NCBI RefSeq assembly: GCF_001583695.1
Contig: NZ_LOBC01000093.1
Span: 150,181-214,180, forward strand
Direction: 5' to 3'
Length of the DNA: 64,000 nt
From: Bacillus wiedmannii
GTDB lineage: Bacteria > Bacillota > Bacilli > Bacillales > Bacillaceae_G
Position 1 is the first letter of the stretch, and each line of letters opens with the position of its first letter. A model generated the notes under the pieces. The model was not told the origin of the DNA and made no database searches. It saw only the letters and a list, made by a program, of their open reading frames with translations. Positions 9,377 through 17,216 of the stretch are shown here, piece after piece. Position numbers and translations under genes: made by a program.

Positions 9377-9441
9377 GTGTGAGATAGGAAATTTTTCTTA
9401 TCCGATGCGAGGTGAATACGAAAACCCTCTCTATCTCACAT
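9377..9441 (-). promoter_or_regulatory. structured leader or attenuator-like hairpin
   Basis: On the minus strand, ATGTGAGATAG (9441-9431) pairs with CTATCTCACAC (9387-9377) and is followed by seven T, 23 bases before the 40-aa ORF start. The enclosed ~43 bases contain a further small hairpin (GAAAAATTTC). It could be a terminator-type attenuator or riboswitch-like element. No known class was matched. Confidence 0.5.
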
Positions 9442-9458
9442 ACACAATAGAATGGAAT

Positions 9459-9482
9459 TGTCATTTTATAAATAAAATGACA
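9459..9482. repeat. 10-bp-arm palindrome
   Basis: TGTCATTTTA, TAAA, TAAAATGACA: a perfect inverted repeat between the 40-aa peptide leader and the response regulator gene. It may be an operator, since no T-run follows. Confidence 0.5.
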
Positions 9483-9681
9483 TGACGTTATGTCGCAACA
9501 TAGGGTATTTTGTGTCGCTACGTTTTCTATTATAAGAAATAGTTGTGCAAAACTAGTGCATTTTTTATGTCAATTACTCTGAGCGAAAAATAACTCTTCC
9601 ACTCAATCACATAAAAAGAGTTTTTTATTATTTTCATGTAAACTATACAAGTAGAATGAACAGTTTGGGGTGCACAATATT

Positions 9682-10353
9682 ATGGTTAAAATTTTATTAG
9701 TAGACGATGAAGAACGCATGTTACGATTATTAGATTTGTTCTTAAGTCCTCGTGGCTATTTTTGTATGAAAGCTACCTCTGGCCTTGAAGCACTAAAGTT
9801 AATAGAACAAAAAGACTTCGATATTATTTTGTTAGATGTTATGATGCCGAATATGGATGGATGGGATACTTGCTATCAAATCCGTCAAATTTCCAACGTT
9901 CCAATTATTATGCTAACAGCCCGCAATCAAAGTTACGATATGGTGAAAGGTCTCACTATGGGCGCAGATGACTATATTACAAAACCATTTGATGAGCATG
10001 TATTAGTCGCAAGAATCGAAGCTATATTACGTCGTACAAAGAAAGATGGATTTGTTAGCTTCAATGGTATCGAGTGGGATAAAACGAAACATACTGTCAC
10101 AGTTTATAATGAAAAAATCTCCCTGACACCTATCGAGTTTTCGTTACTTGGATTATTTTTACAAAACACAAACCGTGCTTATAGCCGAGATGATTTAATC
10201 GAAAAAATTTGGGGTTATGAAACAGACATTGAATATAGAACAATCGATTCACATATTCGTAATATCCGCGATAAATTACGCAAAAAAGGATTTCCTGTTG
10301 AAGATTACTTAGAAACTGTCTATAAAGTCGGATATAAATGGAAAAGTGAATAA
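9682..10353 (+). CDS. OmpR-family response regulator
   Basis: 223-aa regulator: a receiver domain (acidic pair DD at 8-9, phospho-acceptor D52 in IILLDVMMP, PIIMLTAR, and K in TKPF) and a C-terminal winged helix (SLTPIEFSLL...TIDSHIRNIRDKLR). The start is the ATG at 9682, with GGGGTG nine bases upstream; an in-frame GTG four codons earlier overlaps that site. Its histidine kinase follows 65 bases later. No obvious close characterised homologue can be named from sequence alone. It lies next to promoter module A and is one candidate regulator of that module (inference). Confidence 0.9.
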   Translation: MVKILLVDDEERMLRLLDLFLSPRGYFCMKATSGLEALKLIEQKDFDIILLDVMMPNMDGWDTCYQIRQISNVPIIMLTARNQSYDMVKGLTMGADDYITKPFDEHVLVARIEAILRRTKKDGFVSFNGIEWDKTKHTVTVYNEKISLTPIEFSLLGLFLQNTNRAYSRDDLIEKIWGYETDIEYRTIDSHIRNIRDKLRKKGFPVEDYLETVYKVGYKWKSE

Positions 10354-10418
10354 TTACTTCGGTCAGTGGACAATAGTATACCACTGACCCTTTATATGAA
10401 ATAAGGTATGGTGAGAAA

Positions 10419-11882
10419 ATGAGTAAACTTTCACTTAAAGTTGGGACATACTTTTTAATATTAGCTTTATGTATTGAAACAATTGCTTTTGTATCTTTTT
10501 ACAAAAGCATTTCAACAATGCGCATTGAGGAAGAAACACTTGCTCTTTTAGAGAAAGGAAATCGCTATAGTAAAATTATTAAAAAACGCGCGAAGTGGGA
10601 TGTATATTCTAAAGAAAAGAAACTCATGGAAAGCGCTGAACACAGTAAACGGCCTAAACGTGCTATGTACCCCGAGTTTGATATCAACACTGCGGCTGAA
10701 CACTTAGTTGAATCAGAATTAATTGCTAACTCTGATATAGCTATCATTATAACGGACAATAACGGCAAAATTATTTCTACCTCAGAACCTGTAACAAAAG
10801 AAATGCAAAAACAACTTACTTGTAAAACAGAGACTATCCCAGAAGGTGGATTAATCAATGAAAAAAACTGGAAAAAATCAAAATTCATCTCAACAGTAAG
10901 CCCGCTGGAACTTCAAGGATTTCAAGGTAAGTTGTATATGTTATTAAAGACATCTTTCTTAGAAAATATGTTACTTAAACTCATGAATCAATTTCTTATC
11001 ATTAGTGTTTTGACAATTATTTTAACGACTATTTCTGTCTTTGTTTTTTCTCGTGTTATTACAGAACCGCTTATAAAAATGAAGAGGGCAACAGAAAAAA
11101 TGTCAAAATTAAATACACCAATTCAATTAGGTATTAAACGGAATGATGAACTTGGAAGTTTAGCAAAAACGATTGAAGATTTATCTAGTGAACTGACTTA
11201 TATGAAAAAAGAACGCAATGAATTTCTCGCTAGTGTTGCCCATGAACTATTAACTCCATTAACCTATATGAAAGGTTATGCGAAGGTAGCAAAGAGAGAC
11301 TCTTTAACGAAAGAAGAGCGTGAAGAATACTTACAAATCATTGAGGATGAAACAGATAGTGTAACCGATCTCGTCCAAGATTTATTTATGCTGGTGCAAT
11401 TAGAACAACATCAGTTTGTTATAAAAAAACAAAAAGTGATTCTTCAACCATTTTTAGAACGAATGGTTGAAAAAACAAAAACAACATTAACTAACAAACA
11501 AATGCAACTCCATGTATATTGCAAAGATGATTTAGAAGTTTGCATAGACGAAAGACGTATGGAACAAGTTATGTTAAATTTATTACACAATGCTTATCAA
11601 CATTCGCCAGAAAACACATCTATTACGATACGTGTACTCACGGAAACAGATTATTTTACAATAAATGTAGACGATGAGGGAGAAGGTATTCCTGAAGAAG
11701 ATATCCCGCATATTTTTGATCGTTTTTATCGTGTTGATAAATCGAGAACGAGAGCTACTGGAGGAAAAGGTATTGGGCTAGCTGTTGCAAAAGAAATTGT
11801 AGAATTGCATAACGGTTCCATTCTAGTAACAAGCCAATTAGGAGTAGGAACAAACTTTAGAATCGAGCTACCTTTTGAATAA
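10419..11882 (+). CDS. sensor histidine kinase
   Basis: 487-aa membrane kinase paired with the preceding regulator. A transmembrane helix (about 10-28) is followed by an extracellular sensor region of ~150 residues, then a second helix (about 190-212), a HAMP linker, HisKA with the phosphorylated His at 275 (ASVAHELLTPLTY; the usual HELRTPL has Leu for Arg), and HATPase_c with N box (NLLHNAYQHS), G1 (DEGEGIPEED) and G2 (GGKGIGLAVAKEI). It starts after GGTGAGAAA. The signal is unknown. Confidence 0.92.
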   Translation: MSKLSLKVGTYFLILALCIETIAFVSFYKSISTMRIEEETLALLEKGNRYSKIIKKRAKWDVYSKEKKLMESAEHSKRPKRAMYPEFDINTAAEHLVESELIANSDIAIIITDNNGKIISTSEPVTKEMQKQLTCKTETIPEGGLINEKNWKKSKFISTVSPLELQGFQGKLYMLLKTSFLENMLLKLMNQFLIISVLTIILTTISVFVFSRVITEPLIKMKRATEKMSKLNTPIQLGIKRNDELGSLAKTIEDLSSELTYMKKERNEFLASVAHELLTPLTYMKGYAKVAKRDSLTKEEREEYLQIIEDETDSVTDLVQDLFMLVQLEQHQFVIKKQKVILQPFLERMVEKTKTTLTNKQMQLHVYCKDDLEVCIDERRMEQVMLNLLHNAYQHSPENTSITIRVLTETDYFTINVDDEGEGIPEEDIPHIFDRFYRVDKSRTRATGGKGIGLAVAKEIVELHNGSILVTSQLGVGTNFRIELPFE

Positions 11883-11894
11883 GATGCGTGTGAA

Positions 11895-11930
11895 AACACC
11901 AGTAGTAGTAAACACTACTGGTGTTATTTT
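11895..11930 (+). terminator. terminator of the two-component operon
   Basis: AACACCAGTAGT/ACTACTGGTGTT stem, 7-nt loop, then TATTTTG. Confidence 0.8.
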
Positions 11931-12027
11931 GTTCATAAAATCAGCTCATATAAGCTAAGCTTTTGAAATTATTCTTATTTCAATATAAAATAAAGGTACA
12001 TTTGCAAAGATTTGGAGGGTGATACAA

Positions 12028-12540
12028 TTGGATATCCATGTATTAACAAAAGACGAAGCGGAAATTTACTTAGAACTTCGTGTAGAAGGGTTAAAGCAAA
12101 ACCCTGAAGCTTTCAGCTCTTCTTATGAAGATATTATTAATAAAGAGTGTGCGATTGAATATAAAGCACAAAAATTAGCACAAGATGAAAACTATACGCT
12201 AGGTGCATTTAAAGATGGACAATTAATCGGGGTTGCAACACTGGAAACGAAACCATATGTAAAACAAGAACATAAAGCTAAAATCGGTTCTGTATATGTT
12301 TCTCCAAAAGCACGCGGACTTGGAGCAGGAAAAGCACTTATTAAAGAATGTCTTGAACTTGCTAAATCTTTAGAGGTGGAACAAGTTATGCTTGATGTTG
12401 TTGTTGGCAACGATGGTGCGAAGAAACTTTATGAATCATTAGGTTTTAAAACATTCGGTGTACAAGAACGTTCACTGAAATATAACGGACAGTATTGGGA
12501 CGAAGAGCATATGGTCTTATTCTTAGATGAAAATAAATAA
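12028..12540 (+). CDS. GNAT-family N-acetyltransferase (copy 2)
   Basis: 170-aa paralogue of the protein at 8379-8885, with matching acetyl-CoA loop (SPKARGLGAGKALI), LDVVVGNDGAKKLYESLGF, and the same ending GQYWDEEHMVLFL. The start is most likely the TTG at 12028 (MDIHVLTKDEAEIYL), seven bases after GGAGGGT; this aligns with copy 1. A GTG at 12019 overlaps the ribosome site. Substrate unknown. Confidence 0.9.
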   Translation: MDIHVLTKDEAEIYLELRVEGLKQNPEAFSSSYEDIINKECAIEYKAQKLAQDENYTLGAFKDGQLIGVATLETKPYVKQEHKAKIGSVYVSPKARGLGAGKALIKECLELAKSLEVEQVMLDVVVGNDGAKKLYESLGFKTFGVQERSLKYNGQYWDEEHMVLFLDENK

Positions 12541-12541
12541 T

Positions 12542-12574
12542 AAAAAACATCCTCATGCCTGGAGGATGTTTTTT
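12542..12574. terminator. convergent terminator
   Basis: AAAAAACATCCTC/GAGGATGTTTTTT hairpin shared by GNAT copy 2 (+) and the MocR-type gene (-). Confidence 0.85.
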
Positions 12575-13973
12575 ACTTTCTTGTATACCATGCCTTATGT
12601 AATAATTGAATCGCTTTCGCAATTTCGTCTTCTGATAAAATTGCAAACCCAAGTAAAACTACATTTTCAGGCGCAGTACCGTCTTTATAGTACGTAGAAA
12701 CAGGATATATTTTAATACTATATTTTGCAGCTTCTTTAATTAACTCTTCTTCTCGCATTCCATTATGCACTTGTAATAAAATGTGTAATCCAGAATCTTC
12801 TCCGATCACTTCAACACGATTAGAGAAATACTTCTCTATTTCAAAAACAAGTCGATCCCTCTTTTTTCGGTAAACGACACGCATTTTATGAATATGTTTT
12901 TCCCAATAGCCTTCATTTAAAAACCTTCTTATCACTTCTTGGTCCATTCTTGAAACACTTTGCGTATAAAATAAATATTCCTTTTGATACTTTTTAATTA
13001 AATTCTTCGGTAATACGATATAACTCATCCGTAATGAGGGCAACAAAGCTTTTGATAGCGTCCCCATATAAATAACTTTCCCATCTGTATCTAATCCTTG
13101 TAGTGCCGGAATTGGCTTTCCTGAATAACGGAATTCACTATCGTAATCATCTTCAATAATATACCTGTCTTCTTCTTTCTTTGCCCATTGTAAAAGCTGC
13201 GTCCTTCTCGTAATAGGCATAATCATTCCATATGGGAACTGATGAGAAGGAGTTACAAATACAACATTTGCATCGCTATTTTCTAACTCTGCTATACAAA
13301 TTCCGTCTCTATCTAAAGACAACATTTGAACCTTCTTTTCTCCCTGTTCAAAAACAACCATTTTCCTGTGATAACCTGGGTTTTCAACTGCATAATTGCT
13401 TCCCTTTAACAATTGAAACAGTAGCTTTACTAATATTTGTGTACCCGCCCCTAATACGATCTGGCTAGCTGAACAACGCACACCTCTAGATTCATACAAA
13501 TAGTTCGCAATTTCCTCCCTTAAGCTCAATTCCCCTTGAGGGTGTCCAAGAAAAAGTAACTCATTATTATGTGGCTGCCATACATCATTTATAAGCTTGC
13601 GGTACGTAGTGAACGGAAAAGTATCCGTATCAACCCCTGTTTGGGTGAAATCAAATTTATAGTTCTCCTCCCGAAACGATACTTCTTCTACTTTCGCTTC
13701 GCTTCTTTCTACATAAATCATTTGTTCAATTTTACATACGAAATAACCTTTTCTCGATGCCGATTCAATATAACCTTCTGCAAGTAATTGCTCGTAAGCC
13801 GCTTCTACTGTATTCTTACTCACTTGTAAATAGCTCGCCAGCTTTCTTTTAGCAGGTAATTTTGTAAAAGCCGGAATCGTTCCATCTTTAATCTCTTTTT
13901 TTATATACTCATACAATTGCACATACAATGCTATTTTACTTTTCGTATTTAAATTAGGCGTTAATTCTAACAT
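12573..13973 (-). CDS. MocR-type transcriptional regulator (GntR helix-turn-helix plus aminotransferase domain)
   Basis: 466-aa PLP-dependent regulator. A GntR winged helix (residues ~10-75, LPAKRKLASYLQVSKNTVEAAYEQL) is linked to a fold-type I aminotransferase-like domain. The PLP-binding lysine is in YMGTLSKALLPSLR, with DDYDSEFRYSG upstream. Starts after AAGGGGTCAG. It is divergent from the EamA transporter gene, a common MocR arrangement in which the regulator controls the transporter. An inverted repeat at 14003-14024 lies between them. The effector (PLP or an amino compound) is not determined. Confidence 0.93.
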   Translation of the reverse strand: MLELTPNLNTKSKIALYVQLYEYIKKEIKDGTIPAFTKLPAKRKLASYLQVSKNTVEAAYEQLLAEGYIESASRKGYFVCKIEQMIYVERSEAKVEEVSFREENYKFDFTQTGVDTDTFPFTTYRKLINDVWQPHNNELLFLGHPQGELSLREEIANYLYESRGVRCSASQIVLGAGTQILVKLLFQLLKGSNYAVENPGYHRKMVVFEQGEKKVQMLSLDRDGICIAELENSDANVVFVTPSHQFPYGMIMPITRRTQLLQWAKKEEDRYIIEDDYDSEFRYSGKPIPALQGLDTDGKVIYMGTLSKALLPSLRMSYIVLPKNLIKKYQKEYLFYTQSVSRMDQEVIRRFLNEGYWEKHIHKMRVVYRKKRDRLVFEIEKYFSNRVEVIGEDSGLHILLQVHNGMREEELIKEAAKYSIKIYPVSTYYKDGTAPENVVLLGFAILSEDEIAKAIQLLHKAWYTRK

Positions 13974-14002
13974 AATATCTGACCCCTTAATAAAACTAAA
14001 AT

Positions 14003-14024
14003 CTGATACTTTTTACAGTACCAG
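14003..14024. promoter_or_regulatory. candidate MocR-type operator
   Basis: CTGATAC-N8-GTACCAG inverted repeat (one mismatch) in the 114-base divergent intergenic region, 29 bases from the MocR-type start codon. Confidence 0.5.
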
Positions 14025-14087
14025 AAGTTATATATAATTCCTTGTATCATGTCACACATAAAAAATCAAATACTCGAGAGGGGATGC

Positions 14088-15020
14088 ATGATTATGAACA
14101 ACAATAGACGGATTGGACTCATTATGATTATTACAGGAGCTACCTTATGGGGATTATCTGGCCCGATGATTCAGTGGCTATTTCAACATACTAACGTATC
14201 ATCAATTGATTTTTTAACAATTCGCTTGTTGCTTGCGGGAATATTTATTTTATCTTTCTTGCTTATAAAGAAACAAAACATATTTCAAATTTGGAAACAT
14301 CCTAGACATTCTATACAACTTATTATTTTCTCTATTCTCGGCATGCTCGGTGCGCAATACGCCTTTATTGAAACAGTTCATATTAGTAACGCGGTTACAG
14401 CGACATTATTTCAATTTCTTGGCCCTGTTCTTATTACCATTTATGTCGCATTTGGACAAAGAAAATTCCCTGCTTCTATGCAACTACTTGCAATTATAAC
14501 TGCCCTAACAGGAACGTACTTTATTATTACAAACGGTTCAATTGAAAATATTGTTTTATCGAAAGAAGCCATTATTTTCGGCCTATTAACAGCAATTGGC
14601 TTTGCATTTTATACCCTTCATCCAGCTTCTCTTATTAAAGAATGCGGAACAACTGTAGTAATTGGCTGGGGGATGTTAATCGGTGGCATTGCCCTGCTTA
14701 TTTGTAATCGCTCGTTTGAATGGAATCAGCTTTCACAAACTTTTACACAAAAAACTTTTTCTATGCTTATCCTTATCATCATAAGTGGCACTCTTTCTTT
14801 CCTCCTTTATATCGGTAGTCTGAAATATTTAGCAGCAACAGAAACAAGCATTTTATCTAGCATTGAACCACTTGTAGCTGCCATCGTTTCAATCGCTTGG
14901 CTGAATGAATCCTTTGGAGCCTATCAATTATTAGGCGGCGTATGTATCGTTCTTTCTGTTATTTTCTTAACGATGCCGCAAAAAGAGAATGAACCTACCT
15001 TTTCAACTGAACAAATATAA
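14088..15020 (+). CDS. EamA/DMT-family transporter
   Basis: About 310 aa with ten predicted membrane helices in two EamA repeats, a drug/metabolite transporter-type exporter in the cytoplasmic membrane. The first repeat opens MIITGATLWGLSGPMIQWLF and the second ends with ETSILSSIEPLVAAI. The start is uncertain between ATG at 14088 (4 bases from GAGAGGGG) and 14094 (10 bases). The upstream frame back to 14049 is not family-like. Probably regulated by the divergent MocR-type protein. Substrate unknown; metabolite or amino-acid export is plausible. Confidence 0.88.
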   Translation: MIMNNNRRIGLIMIITGATLWGLSGPMIQWLFQHTNVSSIDFLTIRLLLAGIFILSFLLIKKQNIFQIWKHPRHSIQLIIFSILGMLGAQYAFIETVHISNAVTATLFQFLGPVLITIYVAFGQRKFPASMQLLAIITALTGTYFIITNGSIENIVLSKEAIIFGLLTAIGFAFYTLHPASLIKECGTTVVIGWGMLIGGIALLICNRSFEWNQLSQTFTQKTFSMLILIIISGTLSFLLYIGSLKYLAATETSILSSIEPLVAAIVSIAWLNESFGAYQLLGGVCIVLSVIFLTMPQKENEPTFSTEQI

Positions 15021-15025
15021 AAAAT

Positions 15026-15064
15026 GTCAAAAGAGGTCGTACAAAACTTACGACCTCTTTTGAC
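15026..15064 (+). terminator. terminator of the EamA gene
   Basis: Perfect 15-bp stem (GTCAAAAGAGGTCGT) with a 9-nt loop, then GTTTT. Confidence 0.75.
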
Positions 15065-15135
15065 GTTTTAAAGGAATTGTCCCGCTTTCTAGCAAATACA
15101 ATTACACTAACAATAAAAATTAGGAGTGTGACACC

Positions 15136-15660
15136 ATGAAAAAAATTGGAACTATGCTACTTTTCTCTTTTCTCATCGCTGGATGCACACAAGCGCAACC
15201 TGATTCAGAAGCACCTAAAAAAGAAGCCATCGCCACGTCATCCACTCAAGTTAATGCACCTTCCTTCTTTCATCTTAGCGTTTTAAAAGATGTAAATTGG
15301 GAAGAAACACCCTCCTTCATACAAGAAAAAATACCTTTAAAAGGCATCGAAGAAAAAATTGCAATGGCTGATAGCCCTATTATCGTAAATGAAAAAAATG
15401 AAATAATGTGGTACTTTTTAGATCCTGAAATGCCAACTGGAAAACTATCTATTATTGCACTAAAACAAGGATCAGTAACTCCAACACCAGTACTCTTTCA
15501 ACAAGAAACTTCCAAACCAACTTGGACTACTTCAAATACAATTGATTCCACTACAAACGAACTTCCTCTCACTATGTCACTACCTTCACCTGGATTATGG
15601 GTATTAAATATATATGTGAATGAAAAATATTATGATCAGTTTGTAATTACTGCTGAGTAA
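15136..15660 (+). CDS. putative lipoprotein, function unknown
   Basis: 174-aa secreted lipoprotein. The signal peptide MKKIGTMLLFSFLIAGC ends in a lipobox (LIAGC), so Cys17 should be lipidated and anchored outside the membrane. A Ser/Thr/Pro/Glu-rich linker follows, then a ~110-residue beta-rich domain containing IMWYFLDPEMPTGKLSIIAL and ending PGLWVLNIYVNEKYYDQFVI, which resembles an immunoglobulin-like fold. AGGAG site upstream. I do not recognise a function. Monocistronic. Confidence 0.8.
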   Translation: MKKIGTMLLFSFLIAGCTQAQPDSEAPKKEAIATSSTQVNAPSFFHLSVLKDVNWEETPSFIQEKIPLKGIEEKIAMADSPIIVNEKNEIMWYFLDPEMPTGKLSIIALKQGSVTPTPVLFQQETSKPTWTTSNTIDSTTNELPLTMSLPSPGLWVLNIYVNEKYYDQFVITAE

Positions 15661-15681
15661 AGTGACAAAACTAAAACACTT

Positions 15682-15752
15682 TCTTACAACAATGTAATTT
15701 CTACGTCATGTACTTCGATAGTTGAAGTATCTCTCTTCTCTTATACTTAAAA
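15682..15752 (+). promoter_or_regulatory. shared promoter module, site B
   Basis: TTACAACAATGTAA at 15684-15697, GTCA at 15705-15708, TCGATAGTTG at 15715-15724, TTATACT at 15741-15747. Ungapped alignment with sites A, C and D. Drives the 27-aa peptide gene at 15781. Confidence 0.78.
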
Positions 15753-15780
15753 TAAGAAATGACACGAGGAGAGATGAGAG

Positions 15781-15864
15781 ATGAAAAAAATGATAGAAGT
15801 GATTGTAGCAGTAACTGAGGTTTTAGTAAATGGTAAACAAGTTGCAATGGAATTAAATAAATAG
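15781..15864 (+). CDS. 27-residue peptide, paralogue 1
   Basis: Small ORF beginning MKKMIEVIVAVTEVLV and ending VNGKQVAMELNK, after a GAGGAGAGATGAGAG ribosome site. The 27-aa paralogue at 28081 is colinear: five of the coding differences are synonymous and the rest are conservative, which indicates selection on the peptide. The first half is hydrophobic and periodic (amphipathic helix likely), with a polar tail. Upstream promoter and downstream UTR are also shared with the paralogue. Not annotated in any family I know. It could also be a regulatory RNA carrying an ORF. Confidence 0.7.
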   Translation: MKKMIEVIVAVTEVLVNGKQVAMELNK

Positions 15865-15922
15865 TGAAGAAACACAAATAAATAATTTTACACTTCTTCA
15901 TTATTTTGATTTCTTATCTCAA

Positions 15923-15952
15923 AAAAGCAGTGCCTTTTTAGGCACTGCTTTT
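15923..15952. terminator. bidirectional terminator
   Basis: AAAAGCAGTGCC/GGCACTGCTTTT hairpin ending the 27-aa peptide transcript (+) and the malic enzyme operon (-). Confidence 0.85.
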
Positions 15953-15957
15953 AGCTA

Positions 15958-17157
15958 TTAATAACTTGGTATTTTCATAATTTGCGCCACACCTGAATCA
16001 ATGGCTGCTTTCGCTACAGCTTCCGCAACACTTGGAACAACTCTTTTATCTAACGGATTCGGGATTACATAATTCGCATTACGTTCTTCGTCCGTAATGA
16101 TGTTAGCGATCCCATATGCTGCCGCTAATTTCATCTCTTCTGTAATATCAGTCGCGCGCACATCTAACGCACCACGGAATATCCCTGGGAACGCCAATAC
16201 ATTATTTACTTGATTCGCATAATCTGAGCGCCCGGTTCCTACTACAGCTGCCCCAGCCTTTAATGCATCCTCTGGGAAGATTTCTGGAATTGGATTCGCC
16301 ATAGCAAACACAATTGCTTTCTCATTCATCGTTTGTACAAGTTCTTTCGTTAATACGTTAGGAGCAGATACGCCAATAAAAATATCAGCTTGATGAATCG
16401 CTTCTTTTAACGTTCCACGCACATATTCTCGATTTGTCTTTTTGGAAACTTCAATTTGTGCTTCGTTCATCCATGATTCACCTTCACAAACAATACCTTC
16501 TAAGCTAACTAACGTAATGCGCTTTGCACCAGCTTTTAATAATAATTTTCCAATTGCAATTCCTGCCGAACCCGCACCGTTAATAACAATTTTCACATTA
16601 TCCATTTGTTTGCTAACAACTTTTAATGCATTAATAACAGCTGCTAAGACGACAATAGCTGTTCCATGTTGATCATCATGGAATACAGGAATATTCGTTT
16701 CTGCTTTTAATCGCTTTTCAATTTCAAAACAGCGTGGTGCCGCAATGTCTTCTAAGTTAATTCCTGCAAACGTAGGCTCTAAATTTTTCACAAGGGTAAC
16801 GATTTCATCCACATCAGTCGTACCTAAACATAATGGGAAAGCATCTACATTCGCAAATTTCTTAAATAAAATACTCTTTCCTTCCATAACAGGCATAGCT
16901 GCTTTCGGTCCAATGTTCCCTAAACCAAGTACTGCTGTTCCATCTGAGACAACTGCCACCATATTACCACGTGCTGTATAGTCATACACTGTTTCTTCAT
17001 CTGCTGCAATTGCTTTGCAAGACTCCGCTACACCTGGTGTATATGTCAGGCTTAAATCATCCGCTGAATTCACTTCTACTTTACTTGTAATTTCAATTTT
17101 CCCTACTAATTCTTTATGCAATAACAATGATCTTTCATTAATTTGATTTTCTAACAT
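15958..17157 (-). CDS. NAD(P)-dependent malic enzyme (malolactic-type decarboxylase)
   Basis: Converts malate to pyruvate + CO2 with reduction of NAD(P). 399 aa, the short bacterial form (compare B. subtilis YtsJ). The N-terminal domain has YTPGVAESCKAI and the catalytic region with DGTAVLGLGNIGPKAAMPVMEGK. The metal site lies near NLEDIAAPRCFEIE and HDDQHGTAIV. The Rossmann motif is INGAGSAGIAIGKLL. Start after GGGGAGAAT. It is cotranscribed behind the malate/citrate transporter gene (59-base gap containing a hairpin), so uptake and decarboxylation are coupled. Confidence 0.95.
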   Translation of the reverse strand: MLENQINERSLLLHKELVGKIEITSKVEVNSADDLSLTYTPGVAESCKAIAADEETVYDYTARGNMVAVVSDGTAVLGLGNIGPKAAMPVMEGKSILFKKFANVDAFPLCLGTTDVDEIVTLVKNLEPTFAGINLEDIAAPRCFEIEKRLKAETNIPVFHDDQHGTAIVVLAAVINALKVVSKQMDNVKIVINGAGSAGIAIGKLLLKAGAKRITLVSLEGIVCEGESWMNEAQIEVSKKTNREYVRGTLKEAIHQADIFIGVSAPNVLTKELVQTMNEKAIVFAMANPIPEIFPEDALKAGAAVVGTGRSDYANQVNNVLAFPGIFRGALDVRATDITEEMKLAAAYGIANIITDEERNANYVIPNPLDKRVVPSVAEAVAKAAIDSGVAQIMKIPSY

Positions 17158-17180
17158 ACTTATATTCTCCCCTTAATTTG

Positions 17181-17212
17181 ACAAGCTAGCTATATGAATA
17201 TAGCTAGCTTGT
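17181..17212 (-). other. intercistronic hairpin
   Basis: Perfect 15-bp inverted repeat with a 2-base centre between the transporter stop and the malic enzyme ribosome site. No T-run follows on the minus strand (TCAAATTAAGG), so a processing or stability element is more likely than a terminator. Confidence 0.6.
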
Positions 17213-17216
17213 TTGA

